A stretch of DNA of 64,000 bases from CAIWTU01 sp963815135 (GTDB taxonomy: Bacteria; Desulfobacterota; Desulfuromonadia; Geobacterales; Geobacteraceae), in NCBI GenBank assembly GCA_963815135.1, contig CAWFFO010000007.1, positions 124,001 through 188,000 on the forward strand, written 5' to 3'. The notes beneath the pieces are model-generated. The model saw only the letters and a program-made list of their open reading frames with translations, did no database searches and was not told where the DNA came from. Positions 7,278 to 15,663 of the stretch are shown here, one piece after another; the stretch's first letter is position 1; each line of letters opens with the position of its first letter. A program made the position numbers and the translations under genes.

Positions 7278-9194
7278 TTGAAAAAGAATGCAAGTTTTAA
7301 AGCCATATGCGTCCGGTTTTGCTTAACCGTGGTCATACTTCCGCTGCTGGTTTCTGCGGCAAACGCTGAATCAGGAGATGAGTTGAGAATCCTTCAGTTG
7401 TTCTATAAAGATTCCGATCTCGTCGTGACGCCCACCAGATACCCGAAACCTATTTCCAGTACAGCGGAAAACATGACGGTCATAACCTCCGAAGATATCA
7501 AATCTATCAATGCGCATACCCTTTCCGATGTGTTGCTCCATGTGACAGGAGTGCAAACGGACATTCTCGGAACCCCCGGCAGTATAGCCAACGTTCAGAT
7601 ACAGGGCTCTGAAACTTGGCAGGTTCTTGTAGTCATCGACGGGGTGGTTCAAAATAATCTCTCCGACGGTGTCGCCGACATCGGAGCAATTCCGGTCCAG
7701 AATATCGAGAGAATTGAGATAATCAAGGGGCCGGCTTCGTCATCCTGGGGGTCTTCGCTCGGGGGGATAATCAATATCATAACCAAATCTCCTGATGACT
7801 CGCGCAAGTTCGGGGGAAAGGCTTCAGCATCCATTGGGAACCGCGGTACCGGTGATTACAGGACGGAGTTCTCGGGAAAAACCGGTGGATTGGGCTATTA
7901 CCTCGAAGGAGGCGGGCTCTATTCGGACGGCCTTCTCCCGCATAACTCCTTGCATAACGGAAATGTCTACTCGAAATTCACCTTGAACCCTTCGGATAAA
8001 ACGGCCACTTCGTTCACCCTGGGTTATACGAACGGCACAAGGGGAGTCACGCAGATCCAGGACACCGGAACCTATTTCGACAATGATTTCGAATATCTCT
8101 TTACATCCCTGACGTTACGCCATTCATTTACCGACGAACTGTCAGCCGACGCCTCTTTGAGGTTCATGCATCGTGATATCCGGCTTTCCCAGATCGTTCC
8201 GGCTACTGGAGATCAGGTGGATGTCACCGACAGTGAATTCAATTATGGCGGCGCCCTCAAACTCGCGTGGGAAAATGGTTTCAGCCACCTGGTTGCCGGC
8301 ACGGAATTCGATCTGGGCCGCCTTGATGCCGGAAATGTTGCTTCATCGGGTGGCCAGAGTCTGAGCAAATTAGTTTCGGAAGACCTGAACAGGTATGCGC
8401 TTTTCGTAAACGATACCCTCGCATTCCGGAAGTTCTCTTTCATTCCCGGAATCAGGTATGATTACACCAGCACAAACGGTGACTTCCTCAGCCCCAGCCT
8501 GGGAATAACCTGCAAATTGACAAAAGATACTGTCTTGCGCGGCTATGTGGCCAGAGGCTTTAATATTCCGCCACTCGCTTCAACAAGCGGAACCGGTTTC
8601 TTTTCGATACCCAATCCAAATCTGAAAATGGAGAAAGTGTGGTCTTATTCGGCCGGAATCGAGAGTGCCGAACTAAAGTACGTCTGGCTGAAAGCGACTC
8701 TCTTCAGGAACGATATTGACGATGCTCTTACCAACGAAATCTTGTCAACTGAACCACCTCAATTTACGACGATCAACGGCGGCAAACAGCGGCGTCAAGG
8801 AGTGGAAGTCGAAGCCAGATCCATGCCCCTGTTCAATACTTCTCTAGTGGCGGGATATACCTTTATTGATGCCGAAGACAGGGAAACCGGCCAGACTATA
8901 CCCGATATCCCCAAATATACCGTGGATGTGGGTGTTCAGTATGAAAACAGGAAATATTTCACCGGGAACCTGAAGGGGCATTACATATGGTGGAACTCTG
9001 CTCCGGGGGAAAACGGCAAATATACAGCCATGATCTGGGATCTGAACCTTGCAAAGACACTGTTTGGCCGGGATAAGAGAACCACCGAGGTTTTTTTCAC
9101 GGCTCACAACATCTTTAACGGTTCGCAGTACCCGCTCGATGTATACAAGAACCCGAGACGCTGGTTCGAGGGCGGGCTCAGGTTTGTGTTCTGA
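7278..9194 (+). CDS. TonB-dependent outer-membrane receptor
   Basis: 638 residues from TTG 7278, chosen because GGGGG lies just upstream and it gives a clean signal peptide (MKKNASFK, then a hydrophobic core ending SAANA); the open frame extends 32 codons further without a signal. A plug domain follows, with a TonB-box-like DSDLVVTPTR near the mature N-terminus, then IDGVVQNN and IERIEIIKGPASSSWG. The rest is a beta-barrel of amphipathic strands with a terminal aromatic (GGLRFVF), typical of the BtuB/CirA group. The substrate is not evident. It is divergent from the binding-protein/kinase operon, separated by about 280 AT-rich bases, so that kinase may regulate it (inference). Confidence 0.88.
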   Translation: MKKNASFKAICVRFCLTVVILPLLVSAANAESGDELRILQLFYKDSDLVVTPTRYPKPISSTAENMTVITSEDIKSINAHTLSDVLLHVTGVQTDILGTPGSIANVQIQGSETWQVLVVIDGVVQNNLSDGVADIGAIPVQNIERIEIIKGPASSSWGSSLGGIINIITKSPDDSRKFGGKASASIGNRGTGDYRTEFSGKTGGLGYYLEGGGLYSDGLLPHNSLHNGNVYSKFTLNPSDKTATSFTLGYTNGTRGVTQIQDTGTYFDNDFEYLFTSLTLRHSFTDELSADASLRFMHRDIRLSQIVPATGDQVDVTDSEFNYGGALKLAWENGFSHLVAGTEFDLGRLDAGNVASSGGQSLSKLVSEDLNRYALFVNDTLAFRKFSFIPGIRYDYTSTNGDFLSPSLGITCKLTKDTVLRGYVARGFNIPPLASTSGTGFFSIPNPNLKMEKVWSYSAGIESAELKYVWLKATLFRNDIDDALTNEILSTEPPQFTTINGGKQRRQGVEVEARSMPLFNTSLVAGYTFIDAEDRETGQTIPDIPKYTVDVGVQYENRKYFTGNLKGHYIWWNSAPGENGKYTAMIWDLNLAKTLFGRDKRTTEVFFTAHNIFNGSQYPLDVYKNPRRWFEGGLRFVF

Positions 9195-9215
9195 AACAAA
9201 GCAGCCGCCGGGCCG

Positions 9216-9644
9216 TCATTTCCCCCGTCTGAAACGGGCCATGGTGAGCCTGGACACGCAGACCAGCCGCTCCTGTTCGTCATGTATCCTGATGTCCCAT
9301 ACCTGTGAAGACTTCCCCATGTGGAGCGGACGGGCCGTGCCGGTGACTCGGCCGGAAGTGACCGGCCGGAGGTGGTTGGCGTTTATATCCTGGCCGACGA
9401 AAAGCTCGGTCGGATAGTCAACGACCATGCAGGCGGCGCAACTGCCGATGGTTTCCGCGAGCACCACCGATGCCCCGCCGTGCAGGATCCCGAACGGCTG
9501 CCTGGTCCGTTCGTCGACCGGCATCGATGCCTTCAGGAAGTCTTCGCCGATCTCGATGAACTCTATCCCCAGGTGAGAGAGAATATTCCCCTTTGCCAGA
9601 TAATTGAGCTCTTCCAAAGAATAATCCCGAAACCAGATTGCCAT
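9216..9644 (-). CDS. menI: Hotdog-fold acyl-CoA thioesterase, MenI/YdiI type
   Basis: 142 residues, preceded by AGGGAGGAAGTGC. Close to E. coli YdiI across its length: PFGILHGGASVVLAETIGS (50-68) carries His55 and the catalytic Glu64, and INANHLRPVTSGRV matches the second strand block. YdiI (MenI) hydrolyses 1,4-dihydroxy-2-naphthoyl-CoA in menaquinone synthesis; other YdiI relatives accept broader aryl- and acyl-CoA substrates. A menaquinone role would fit an anaerobic respirer, but no men genes are in the window. The gene is convergent with the TonB receptor, 21 bases away, and stands alone. Confidence 0.8.
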   Translation of the reverse strand: MAIWFRDYSLEELNYLAKGNILSHLGIEFIEIGEDFLKASMPVDERTRQPFGILHGGASVVLAETIGSCAACMVVDYPTELFVGQDINANHLRPVTSGRVTGTARPLHMGKSSQVWDIRIHDEQERLVCVSRLTMARFRRGK

Positions 9645-9862
9645 GCACTTCCTCCCTTCCTTGATTTGATCCCCAGCCCATGATCCGAGCCGGACTGCTT
9701 TTCCCTGGTTGATACACCGCCGCGGCTATCGAGTCAATTGGAAATATGCCCCGACCCTGCTTTCAACGGTCTTTCCCGGACAGGCCGCAAGTATTGATCG
9801 GGCTGCACAAGCCCGCTGAGAGCGGGGAAATCACTGTTTGCGCAAACATCATTTTTTCCCTG

Positions 9863-9891
9863 TTGACATTTTTGACTGATTGAATTTTAAT
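9863..9891 (+). promoter_or_regulatory. Sigma-70-type promoter of the HTH-EIIA/Ehr operon
   Basis: A perfect -35 TTGACA (9863-9868), a 17-base spacer and a -10 TTTAAT (9886-9891, 5 of 6 matches). It lies about 50 bases before the start of the regulator gene, in a segment that is much more AT-rich than its surroundings. Confidence 0.75.
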
Positions 9892-9917
9892 GTCCAAATA
9901 TGTCCAACGATGGACAT
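9890..9917. promoter_or_regulatory. Operator-like repeats ATGTCCA, ATGTCCA, TGGACAT
   Basis: Two direct copies of ATGTCCA start exactly 10 bases apart (9890 and 9900), and an inverted copy TGGACAT (9911-9917) forms a 7-bp dyad with the second across ACGA. They overlap the end of the -10 box and the presumed transcription start, the usual position for a repressor. The gene that follows encodes a DNA-binding regulator, so autoregulation is a natural guess. Confidence 0.6.
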
Positions 9918-9939
9918 GCGAGTCTGTTAAGGGGAATGA

Positions 9940-10635
9940 ATGAAACTCACGGTGAAAGATGCCGCAAGGCTTCTCGATGTCTCGGAAAAGACTATCTACC
10001 GCTGGATAAAACAGGAAAGCATACCCGCGTACCGCATTAATGAACAGTACCGCTTTAACCGGGCCGAGCTTCTGGAATGGGCGACTTCGCAACGCATCAA
10101 GGTTTCAGCCGAGATTTTCGACGAAAATGAACACGATTCATCCTCTCTCCCTTCATTGAGCGAGGCCCTTGAAGCAGGCGGCATATTTTACCGGTTGGAA
10201 GGCAACACCCGCGACGAGGTGCTGGCGAATATCGTGGAACATCTCCGGCTCCCGGAAGAGGTTGACCGGGAGTTCCTGCTGCAAATCCTGGTTGCCCGCG
10301 AAGAAATGGAATCGACGGCAATCGCCGACGGAATCGCCATCCCCCACGCCAGGAGCCCCATTGTCCAGCATGTGAACCGACCGACGGTCACCCTCTGTTT
10401 CCTCGATCACTCCGTAGATTTCAAGTCGCTGGACGGAAAACCGGTGCATACGCTTTTCACACTGGTGACGCCTACCATCCGGTCACATCTTCATCTCCTG
10501 TCCCGCATTGCCTTTGTCCTCAGAGATTCCGGGTTCGCCAGTCTGGTCCGCAGCCAGGCAAGGCGCGACGAGATTCTGGCGGAGATCCGCCGCCTAGAGG
10601 CGAAAATCAGCCGCAATCGTTCCCAGGAGCCGTAG
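9940..10635 (+). CDS. Regulator: excisionase-type HTH fused to a PTS EIIA domain
   Basis: 231 residues; AAGGGG precedes ATG 9940. Residues 1-50 are a MerR/excisionase-type winged helix (VKDAARLLDVSEKTIYRWIK). Residues about 75-225 are a fructose/mannitol-class EIIA domain (PTS EIIA-2, as in PtsN), with phosphorylatable His136 in IPHARSP and a second conserved His in HLHLL. No transport EIIB/EIIC is nearby, so the EIIA domain probably reports phosphotransfer state to the HTH rather than moving sugar. Its stop is one base from the first Ehr gene, so it heads that operon. The operator-like repeats just upstream suggest it also controls itself. The fusion is seen directly; the regulatory role is inferred. 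Confidence 0.85.
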   Translation: MKLTVKDAARLLDVSEKTIYRWIKQESIPAYRINEQYRFNRAELLEWATSQRIKVSAEIFDENEHDSSSLPSLSEALEAGGIFYRLEGNTRDEVLANIVEHLRLPEEVDREFLLQILVAREEMESTAIADGIAIPHARSPIVQHVNRPTVTLCFLDHSVDFKSLDGKPVHTLFTLVTPTIRSHLHLLSRIAFVLRDSGFASLVRSQARRDEILAEIRRLEAKISRNRSQEP

Positions 10636-10636
10636 C

Positions 10637-12623
10637 ATGAATCTTTTTGTCTGCTCCATCCTTATCCTTTTATTCAGCGCCTTTGCGGCGCTTTTTTTGA
10701 CGAAGTCTCCCTCCAGAGCCACGCTCGCAGGTGTCTTCGGTGCGGTTGCAGGTTGCGTGACGGGACTTATACCTGCATTCTCCGTAGTGCTCGGCGCCGG
10801 TCAGGTATCGATACGTCTTCCCTGGAACATTCCGTTCGGTACCTTTTTTCTTGAAATAGATCCCTTGTCGGCATTTTTCCTCATTCCCACATTCATACTA
10901 TGCGCCATTGCAGCGATATACGGCGGAGGATATCTGAAATCCTACGCAGGCAGGAAATCGCTCGGCGCATCATGGTTTTTCTTCAACATCCTCATTGCCG
11001 GCATGGCGGTCGTTCTGACCGCCCGCAACGGTATGCTGTTTCTGATGGCCTGGGAAGTCATGACCCTGGCATCGTTTTTCCTGGTTACCTTTGAAAACGA
11101 AAAGAGGAGCGTTCGGGAAGCGGGCTGGATCTATCTCATTTCGACGCATCTGGGGACGGCTTTTCTGTTTGTTCTCTTTATCCTGATGAGCCAATCATCG
11201 GGCTCCATGGATTTCGACAGTTTCTCCGTGCCCGGTGCTCTGGCCCAAACCAGTGCCGGTGTCCTGTTCCTGCTGTCGATTGTCGGCTTCGGCACCAAGG
11301 CCGGGTTCATGCCTTTCCACGTCTGGCTTCCGGAAGCCCATCCGGTCGCTCCCAGTCACGTCTCGGCGGTTATGTCCGGCGCCATGATAAAGACCGGTAT
11401 CTATGGCATTCTCCGTATTCTGACCTTCCTCGGTATGCCCCCGGCATGGTGGGGCTGGCTGCTGATCGGCATCGGGCTTTTTTCCGGCATCCTCGGTGTC
11501 ATTCTCGCACTCGCCCAGCATGACCTGAAGCGGCTTCTGGCATACAGCAGCGTGGAGAACGTGGGTATCATAACCGTCGGTCTCGGCCTGGGACTGGTCG
11601 GGCAAAGCCAGGGCTCCCCAGTGATAATGATCCTCGGTTTTGCCGGAGCTTTACTTCATGTGCTCAACCATGCCTTTTTCAAGGGCCTCCTCTTTCTGGG
11701 CGCCGGATCGGTCCTGCATGGGGCCGGAACGCTTGAAATCAGCAGGCTGGGAGGGCTCCTCAGGAGAATGCCGCTTACTGGCGCCCTCTTTTTAGTCGGT
11801 GCGGCGGCTATTGCCGGACTTCCTCCGCTGAACGGCTTCATAAGTGAATTCCTGATATATCTCGGAGCATTCGAAGGCGGAATCTCCGGCAATTTCACTG
11901 CCTCCGTCCCGTCCCTGATCCTTATTGCGGGACTGGCCCTGATGGGGGGTCTCGTCGCCGCGCTTTTCGCCAAGGCAGGCGGAATAGCCTTTCTCGGCGA
12001 ACCGAGAACCGAGCAAGGCGGGGCATAGCCATGAAGCGGGCCTGCTGATGACTATTCCCATGGCGTTTCTTGCTGTCGGCTGTCTCCTGATCGGAATTTT
12101 ATCGCCATGGATAATCGGGCTGATGGGGCCGACCCTCGGGGTTATGGGCCTTTCCGGCGGCAGCGCGATCAGCACGGAGCTGGCCCTGGCCGGCGGAACT
12201 CTGAAAATGGTAACGGTGGCGGCGATCTGCCTTACCGGTTTTGTTATTGCCCTGACGTTAACAAGAAAGCGGCTGCTGGCAAACAGGGCGGTGACGCAGA
12301 CGGGTACATGGGATTGCGGATATCTTCAGCCAACGGCAAGGATGCAGTATACCGCGGCCTCTTTCGTCCAGCCCTTCATGGAATTTTTCAAGTCTCTAGT
12401 TCCGGCCAGGATAAAAGCAGCAAGGCCCGAAGGATTGTTCCCGCAAAACGCCTCCTATGATTTCGAACTGCCCGATACCTTCAAGGAAAGGCTGTACCGC
12501 CCGGTATTCTATGGAATCACCGGGTGGCTGGAAAAGCTGAAATGGCTGCAGCATGGCCGGATTCAACTGTATCTGCTCTATATCGTATTGACGTTATTGG
12601 TGCTTTTCATATGGAAACTCTAG
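10637..12623 (+). CDS. hyfB: Ehr cluster 1: HyfB-like proton-pumping membrane subunit (one frame break)
   Basis: A NuoL/HyfB-class antiporter-like subunit of about 660 residues with many membrane helices and the conserved GFGTKAGFMPFHVWLPEAHP and NHAFFKGLLFLGAG blocks. The first frame runs 10637-12028; the rest is in another frame, resuming as HSHEAGLLMTIP and ending at 12623. One extra base in GGGG near 12021 explains the break; the second cluster's copy is intact through the matching point. The C-terminal part carries WDCGYLQPTARMQYTA, a signature of HyfB-type C-termini. It would sit in the membrane arm of the Ehr complex and move protons or sodium. Co-transcribed with the HTH-EIIA regulator upstream and hyfC downstream. 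Confidence 0.8.
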
Positions 12624-13540
12624 TCATGGGTAAAGTCATCCCGCTTGTGAATATGCTCCTGTCTCTTGCCCTGGCGCCACTCCTCGTGGGTGTCATTAAC
12701 AGGACCAAGGCGCTGTTCGCCGGCCGCAAGGGGCAGCCGCTGCTGCAGCTTTATTACGACCTGTTCCGACTCCTTAACAAGGGTGCGGTATACAGCCGGA
12801 CGACCACCTGGGTATTCCGGGCAGGTCCCGTTGTCGGACTGTCCGCCCTGCTTGCTGCGATGGCAGTGATGCCGTTCGGGGGATCTCCTGCCCTGATTCA
12901 CTTCAAGGGCGATCTGGTACTGTTCGCCTATCTCCTGGGCCTGGCCCGTTTTCTGACGGTTCTGGCGGCGCTCGACACGGGTTCCGCCTTCGAGGGCATG
13001 GGTGCGAGCAGGGAAGCGCTGTTTTCCGCGCTTGCGGAACCGGTGCTTTTCATAAGCCTGGCGACAATCGCCAGATTTTCGTCAAATCTGTCCCTTTCGG
13101 GAATGCTGACGGTCATTGACTGGCGGGCATGGGCGATTGCGGGCCCTGCGCTGACGCTGGTGGTGACGGCCCTTTTTTCCGTATTCCTCACCGAAAACTG
13201 CCGCATTCCGGTGGATGACCCTAACACCCATCTGGAGCTGACCATGATCCACGAGGTAATGGTGCTCGACCACAGCGGTCCCGACCTGGCCTTCATTCTC
13301 TATGGCGCGGCCCTGAAATTATGGCTTCTGGGGACGATCATAATCGGAATCGTGTTACCGGCGCATTCGGGCTATGCCTGGCCGGACTTCGCGGTTTTCT
13401 GCTGTGGAATGGTGCTGCTTGCCATAGTTGTTGGCGTGGTCGAATCGTCCATGGCGCGCCTGAAATTGTTCCGGGTTCCGCAGCTGCTGGTGGGCGCCGG
13501 TGCCCTGGCGATTCTGGCTCTGTTCCTGGTATTGAGGTGA
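12611..13540 (+). CDS. hyfC: Ehr cluster 1: HyfC-like (NuoH-type) membrane subunit
   Basis: About 309 residues from ATG 12611, overlapping the end of hyfB by 13 bases; ATG 12626 is an alternative. It belongs to the NuoH/HycD/HyfC family that forms the junction between membrane and peripheral arms. Visible hallmarks are QPLLQLYYDLFRLL near the N-terminus, the GMGASREALFSALAEPVL loop, and ENCRIPVDDPNTHLELTMIH, the charged cytoplasmic loop that contacts the large subunit and, in complex I, helps form the quinone cavity. About eight membrane segments. The reading frame is intact, unlike its paralogue in cluster 2. Confidence 0.85.
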   Translation: METLVMGKVIPLVNMLLSLALAPLLVGVINRTKALFAGRKGQPLLQLYYDLFRLLNKGAVYSRTTTWVFRAGPVVGLSALLAAMAVMPFGGSPALIHFKGDLVLFAYLLGLARFLTVLAALDTGSAFEGMGASREALFSALAEPVLFISLATIARFSSNLSLSGMLTVIDWRAWAIAGPALTLVVTALFSVFLTENCRIPVDDPNTHLELTMIHEVMVLDHSGPDLAFILYGAALKLWLLGTIIIGIVLPAHSGYAWPDFAVFCCGMVLLAIVVGVVESSMARLKLFRVPQLLVGAGALAILALFLVLR

Positions 13541-13544
13541 ATCA

Positions 13545-14186
13545 ATGAGCATGTGGGCTGACAGTATCATCGCTTTCCTGGTTTTCACGAATCTGATGCT
13601 CATCGGTTCGAGCCGACTCGCGGCTTGTATCCGTATCGTTGCCTTGCAAGGTATCATGCTCGGCATACTGCCGCTTATTTTTCATGAAGGCTCGATTACG
13701 GCAAGGGTGTTGTTTCTCGCTTTCTGGAGCATAGCCCTGAAAGGGATTGCCTTCCCCATTCTGCTGAACAAATCGATCAGGGACACCAACGCGCGCAGGG
13801 AAGTCGAACCATTCGTGGGTTACACCACCTCCCTCATCGCCGGCGCTGCTGCCCTGTGTCTGTCCCTTTGGGCAGGCTCAAGGCTTCCGGCTGGCGGGCC
13901 CGGCACTTCCCTGGCAGCCGCCGGCGCGCTTTTTACCATGATGACCGGGCTTTTCATCGCGGTCAGCCGCAAGAAAGCAGTCAGCCAGGTTCTCGGGTAC
14001 CTGGTGCTGGAAAACGGAGTGTATATCTTCGGCATTGCCTTCGTGGAAAAGGTTCCCCTTCTGGTTGAGCTGGGGATTCTTCTCGATGTATTTGTTGCGG
14101 TCTTCGTCATGGGAATTGTGATCTTCCACATCAACCGCGAATTCGACCATCTGGATACGGAAAAACTCACGAATTTGAAGGATTGA
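13545..14186 (+). CDS. hyfE: Ehr cluster 1: HyfE-like (NuoK-related) membrane subunit
   Basis: 213 residues, four bases after hyfC, with GAGGTGA before ATG 13545. It is longer than NuoK (about 100) and fits the HyfE family: about six helices, with the C-terminal half carrying the NuoK-like helix pair (AVSRKKAVSQVLGYLVLENG and VELGILLDVFVAV). The buried Glu in LENG and in VELG are the residues expected to take part in proton transfer. The C-terminus HINREFDHLDTEKL is hydrophilic. Same operon as hyfB/C/F/G. Confidence 0.85.
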   Translation: MSMWADSIIAFLVFTNLMLIGSSRLAACIRIVALQGIMLGILPLIFHEGSITARVLFLAFWSIALKGIAFPILLNKSIRDTNARREVEPFVGYTTSLIAGAAALCLSLWAGSRLPAGGPGTSLAAAGALFTMMTGLFIAVSRKKAVSQVLGYLVLENGVYIFGIAFVEKVPLLVELGILLDVFVAVFVMGIVIFHINREFDHLDTEKLTNLKD

Positions 14187-14190
14187 ACCG

Positions 14191-15663
14191 ATGCTGCCAG
14201 CACTGCTCCTCATCCCGGCCATTGCCGGGGTCCTCGTCTTCTTAATAAGGAACCGCACTGCCGAAAGAGCGCTGCTGATCGGCGCCGCTTCGGCCCATAC
14301 GGCAGTCACTATTTCCGCCTGGTTTTCCGCTCCACCGCCCGTATTTTCCGGCTGGCTGGCCCTCGACGCCCCGGGAAAACTGTTTCTCAGCATTACCAGC
14401 CTGCTGTTCTTCGCCTCCTCCTTTTATGCCGTTGGCTATCTGCACCGCGAGGAGCAGAGCGGGAAACAGGACCTCGAAGAGGGCTTCGCCTTTTCCAATG
14501 CCCCGGAACAGATTTTCATCGGTTCCCTGCTTTTTTTCCTGGCCACCATGACCCTGGTTACACTAAGCCAGAATATGGGGCTCGTCTGGGTGGCAGTTGA
14601 GGCAACGACCCTGTCCAGCGCGCCCCTGATATATTTTCACAGGCATCACCGCTCACTTGAAGCCACCTGGAAATACCTGCTCATCTGTTCGGTGGGCATA
14701 GCCCTGGCGCTCCTCGGCATTTTCTTTCTTGCCGTTGCCTATGCCGGCCGCAGCGGTGACACGTCCCTTATGCTTGGCGACCTGCTGATCAGGGGAGGGC
14801 AGATGAACCCCCGCTGGCTCAGGGCGTCATTCATTCTTCTCCTGGTCGGATTCGGGACAAAAATGGGCCTTGCCCCCATGCACACCTGGCTGCCCGATGC
14901 CCACAGCGAAGCGCCTTCAGTGGTGTCCGCACTTCTTTCCGGGGCCCTTCTCAATTGTGCCTTCCTCGGCATCCTGAGAGCACACCAGATTCTCGCGGCA
15001 TCGGGACAACTCTTTTTCGGCCAGGATCTTCTCACCGGTTTCGGTCTTCTGTCCATGGGAATTGCGGCCATTTTCGTTATCAGGCAGCCGGATTTTAAAA
15101 GGCTCCTGGCATATTCGAGCGTGGAGCATATGGGGATATTGTCGCTAGGTGTCGGCATCGGCGGCATCGGGGTGTTCGGTTCCATGCTCCATGCGGTCAA
15201 TCATTCATTCGCCAAGGCGGGCCTTTTTCTGGTGGCCGGCAACATCATGACGTCTTACAAAACCAAGAATTTTGAAAATGTCACGGGCATGCTGAGGACT
15301 TTTCCAGTTTCCGCGGTGCTGTGGATAGCAGGCTTTCTCGCCATAACCGGTTCTCCTCCCTTCGGACTGTTCATCAGCGAGTTCACCATTCTCAAAGCTG
15401 CCCTTGCCCAGGGGAATTATCTGCTGGCGGCTGTCTACCTGGCGGTACTTTCGCTTGTTTTCGCCGCAATGACGGCAACCTGTCTGCGAATGACGCAGGG
15501 GGAGCCAGACGGAACGGCGCCTGCCTGTAATGGAGAATCAATGGTCGCGATCCTGCCTCCGGCCGTGCTCCTGTTAATGGTCCTTGTTCTCGGCGTATAT
15601 ATTCCCCGGCCTCTGAGTGCCGCCATCAACGAAATCGCCAGGACCATCGGAGGGGCATCATGA
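14191..15663 (+). CDS. hyfF: Ehr cluster 1: HyfF-like antiporter subunit
   Basis: 490 residues with about 14 membrane helices, four bases after hyfE and overlapping hyfG by four bases. An antiporter-like subunit (HyfD/HyfF, NuoL/M/N superfamily): VGFGTKMGLAPMHTWLPDAH is the conserved core loop, and RQPDFKRLLAYSSVEHMGI and HAVNHSFAKAGLFLVAG carry the helix-breaking Lys/His positions used in ion translocation. With HyfB it would give this complex two pumping subunits. The frame is intact. Confidence 0.87.
   Translation: MLPALLLIPAIAGVLVFLIRNRTAERALLIGAASAHTAVTISAWFSAPPPVFSGWLALDAPGKLFLSITSLLFFASSFYAVGYLHREEQSGKQDLEEGFAFSNAPEQIFIGSLLFFLATMTLVTLSQNMGLVWVAVEATTLSSAPLIYFHRHHRSLEATWKYLLICSVGIALALLGIFFLAVAYAGRSGDTSLMLGDLLIRGGQMNPRWLRASFILLLVGFGTKMGLAPMHTWLPDAHSEAPSVVSALLSGALLNCAFLGILRAHQILAASGQLFFGQDLLTGFGLLSMGIAAIFVIRQPDFKRLLAYSSVEHMGILSLGVGIGGIGVFGSMLHAVNHSFAKAGLFLVAGNIMTSYKTKNFENVTGMLRTFPVSAVLWIAGFLAITGSPPFGLFISEFTILKAALAQGNYLLAAVYLAVLSLVFAAMTATCLRMTQGEPDGTAPACNGESMVAILPPAVLLLMVLVLGVYIPRPLSAAINEIARTIGGAS

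Noticed and set aside
9812..9826. Short CCCGCT-GAG-AGCGGG hairpin as a terminator or attenuator before the regulator gene
   Set aside because: Only six pairs, no T tract in either direction, and it lies upstream of the promoter.
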